Assembly (NCBI GenBank): GCA_913055155.1
Contig: CAJXJR010000001.1
Location: 62,001-126,000 of the forward strand
Length of the DNA stretch: 64,000 nucleotides
Direction: 5' to 3'
From: an uncultured Erythrobacter sp.
GTDB lineage: Bacteria; Pseudomonadota; Alphaproteobacteria; Sphingomonadales; Sphingomonadaceae
The notes under the pieces are model-generated. The model saw only the letters and a program-made list of their open reading frames with translations. It made no database searches and was not told where the DNA came from. Shown here in pieces: positions 63,368 to 64,000 of the stretch (the stretch's first letter is position 1; each line of letters starts with the position of its first letter). The position numbers and the translations under genes were made by a program.

Positions 63368-63970
63368 CTAGTCGCCCGTCTTGCCGATGCTGGCTTTGTA
63401 GCCGTCACGTTCTTGCAGGCGCGACTGGTAGGCGCGGAAGGAGGAGCGGTCGGTCAAGGTGCCGAAGTTCAGGCCCCAGTCGACCTGGCTGCCGACGATC
63501 ACATCCGCCATCGTAAACCGATCGCCACAGGTAAAAGCGTGTTCCTGGAACCACTTGTCCAGCGTATCGACCACGCGTTCGTAACTGCCGAAGCCCGCGG
63601 TCATCTGCTGGCGCGCATCTTTCGGCTCCCACCCCAGCGCCTTGTTGGTCACCGCCGCCTCGACAGGCCCGGCGGCGAAGAACAGCCAGCGGAAATAGTC
63701 TGCCTTTTCCTCTGGCCGGGGGAGAAGGTCCGGTGCTTCCATCTCGGCCAGGTAGTGGCAGATGGCGGGCGCCTCGGTAATGACCCGGTCGCCGAAATCG
63801 GCGTGGTGGATCACCGTGGGGATCTTGCCCATCGGGTTGGCTTCCAGCAGCGCGGCGGGCTTGTCGTCCCAGTCCACCTGCACGAGTTCGGGCTCCGCGC
63901 CTGCTTCGGCAAAGCCCCATTGCGCGATCAGCGCTCGGCTCATCGGATTGAAGAACAGGGTGTAGGCCAT
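63368..63970 (-). CDS. Glutathione S-transferase family protein (beta/nu-like)
   Basis: A 200-residue GST. The thioredoxin-like domain begins MAYTLFFNPMSRALIAQWGFAEAGAEPELVQVDW, with NPMGKIPTVIH (cis-Pro) and VITEAPAICHYLAE (Glu-Ala in the glutathione site). The C-terminal helical domain contains FTCGDRFTMADVIVGSQVDWGL with the N-capping box Asp. Substrate unknown. The ATG shares a base with the stop of an upstream gene (TGATG), so it is coupled to a gene beyond the right edge. Confidence 0.88.
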   Translation of the reverse strand: MAYTLFFNPMSRALIAQWGFAEAGAEPELVQVDWDDKPAALLEANPMGKIPTVIHHADFGDRVITEAPAICHYLAEMEAPDLLPRPEEKADYFRWLFFAAGPVEAAVTNKALGWEPKDARQQMTAGFGSYERVVDTLDKWFQEHAFTCGDRFTMADVIVGSQVDWGLNFGTLTDRSSFRAYQSRLQERDGYKASIGKTGD

Positions 63971-64000
63971 CAGTCCCGCCCGATGGTGAAGATGGGCGCA
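63970..64000 (-). CDS. C-terminal end of an upstream gene, cut off by the window
   Basis: On the minus strand the last 31 bases read ...APIFTIGRD then TGA, and that TGA shares a base with the start of the GST gene. The TGATG overlap is the same type as at cysE-DUF2794, purS-purQ and hisG-hisD, which supports this as a real gene end. Nine residues are too few to identify it. Confidence 0.35.
   Translation of the reverse strand, partial: APIFTIGRD

Overview
The window is GC-rich (mostly G/C at third codon positions), with densely packed genes, frequent 1-8 bp gene overlaps and several GTG/TTG starts. Gene content and order point to an alphaproteobacterium of the Sphingomonadales, most likely Erythrobacteraceae: pepA-holC, purM-purN beside a DUF2066-like gene and hdaA, an infA-maf-RNase E/G-yacG-tRNA-Phe cluster, hisG-hisD-nusB-thiL-hppA, a DUF2794 protein, and a very long TonB-dependent receptor. 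This placement is inferred from protein families and synteny, not from a search.

Layout. 1-3.3 kb: pepA (partial), a DUF2256 zinc-ribbon protein, holC, a lipoprotein, ndk and an NTF2-like protein. 3.3-9.7 kb: sulfotransferase, purN (fused to a YjbR-like domain), purM, a secreted DUF2066-like protein, hdaA, cysE and DUF2794. 9.7-18.6 kb: a polytopic membrane protein with an operator-like promoter, gph, glmU, two small unknowns, a vapBC toxin-antitoxin pair, glmS and a GGDEF-EAL protein. 18.6-25 kb: a tandem hairpin element, then purQ-purS and purC separated by an alpha/beta hydrolase-OsmC fusion and a large M16 protease. 25-35 kb: a lipoprotein, a Na+/H+ antiporter, an M14 peptidase, a GCS2 ligase, a membrane-segment-containing superfamily II helicase broken by two single-base shifts, wrbA and two tandem DUF8021-like secreted proteins. 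35-37.2 kb: tRNA-Phe, yacG, RNase E/G, maf, infA. 37.4-45.6 kb: TonB-dependent receptor, animal-type haem peroxidase, a BaiN-like flavoprotein, a GGDEF diguanylate cyclase and an APC transporter. 45.7-51.5 kb: uvrC, a universal stress protein behind an FNR/FixK-type box, tesB, and a cupin/JmjC-GNAT pair. 51.7-57.4 kb: hppA, thiL, nusB, hisD, hisG. 57.4-64 kb: DUF2332, epoxide-hydrolase-like protein, FKBP, pirin, two GST-fold proteins, BolA, a DnaJ-domain protein and an MpaB/DUF2236 protein, with the tail of one more gene at the right edge.

Most genes are housekeeping: de novo purine synthesis (purN, M, Q, S, C), amino-sugar supply (glmU, glmS), histidine synthesis, DNA replication control and repair (holC, hdaA, uvrC), thiol and redox metabolism (GCS2 ligase, GSTs, wrbA, OsmC, peroxidase) and cyclic-di-GMP signalling. 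No phage, insertion sequence, CRISPR array or conjugation gene was seen. The most unusual items are the split helicase with a C-terminal membrane hairpin, the six-hairpin intergenic element at about 18.64-18.79 kb, the receptor with a Gly/Pro-rich Cys-containing insert, the PurN-YjbR fusion, and three convergent gene pairs whose stop codons share a CTAG.
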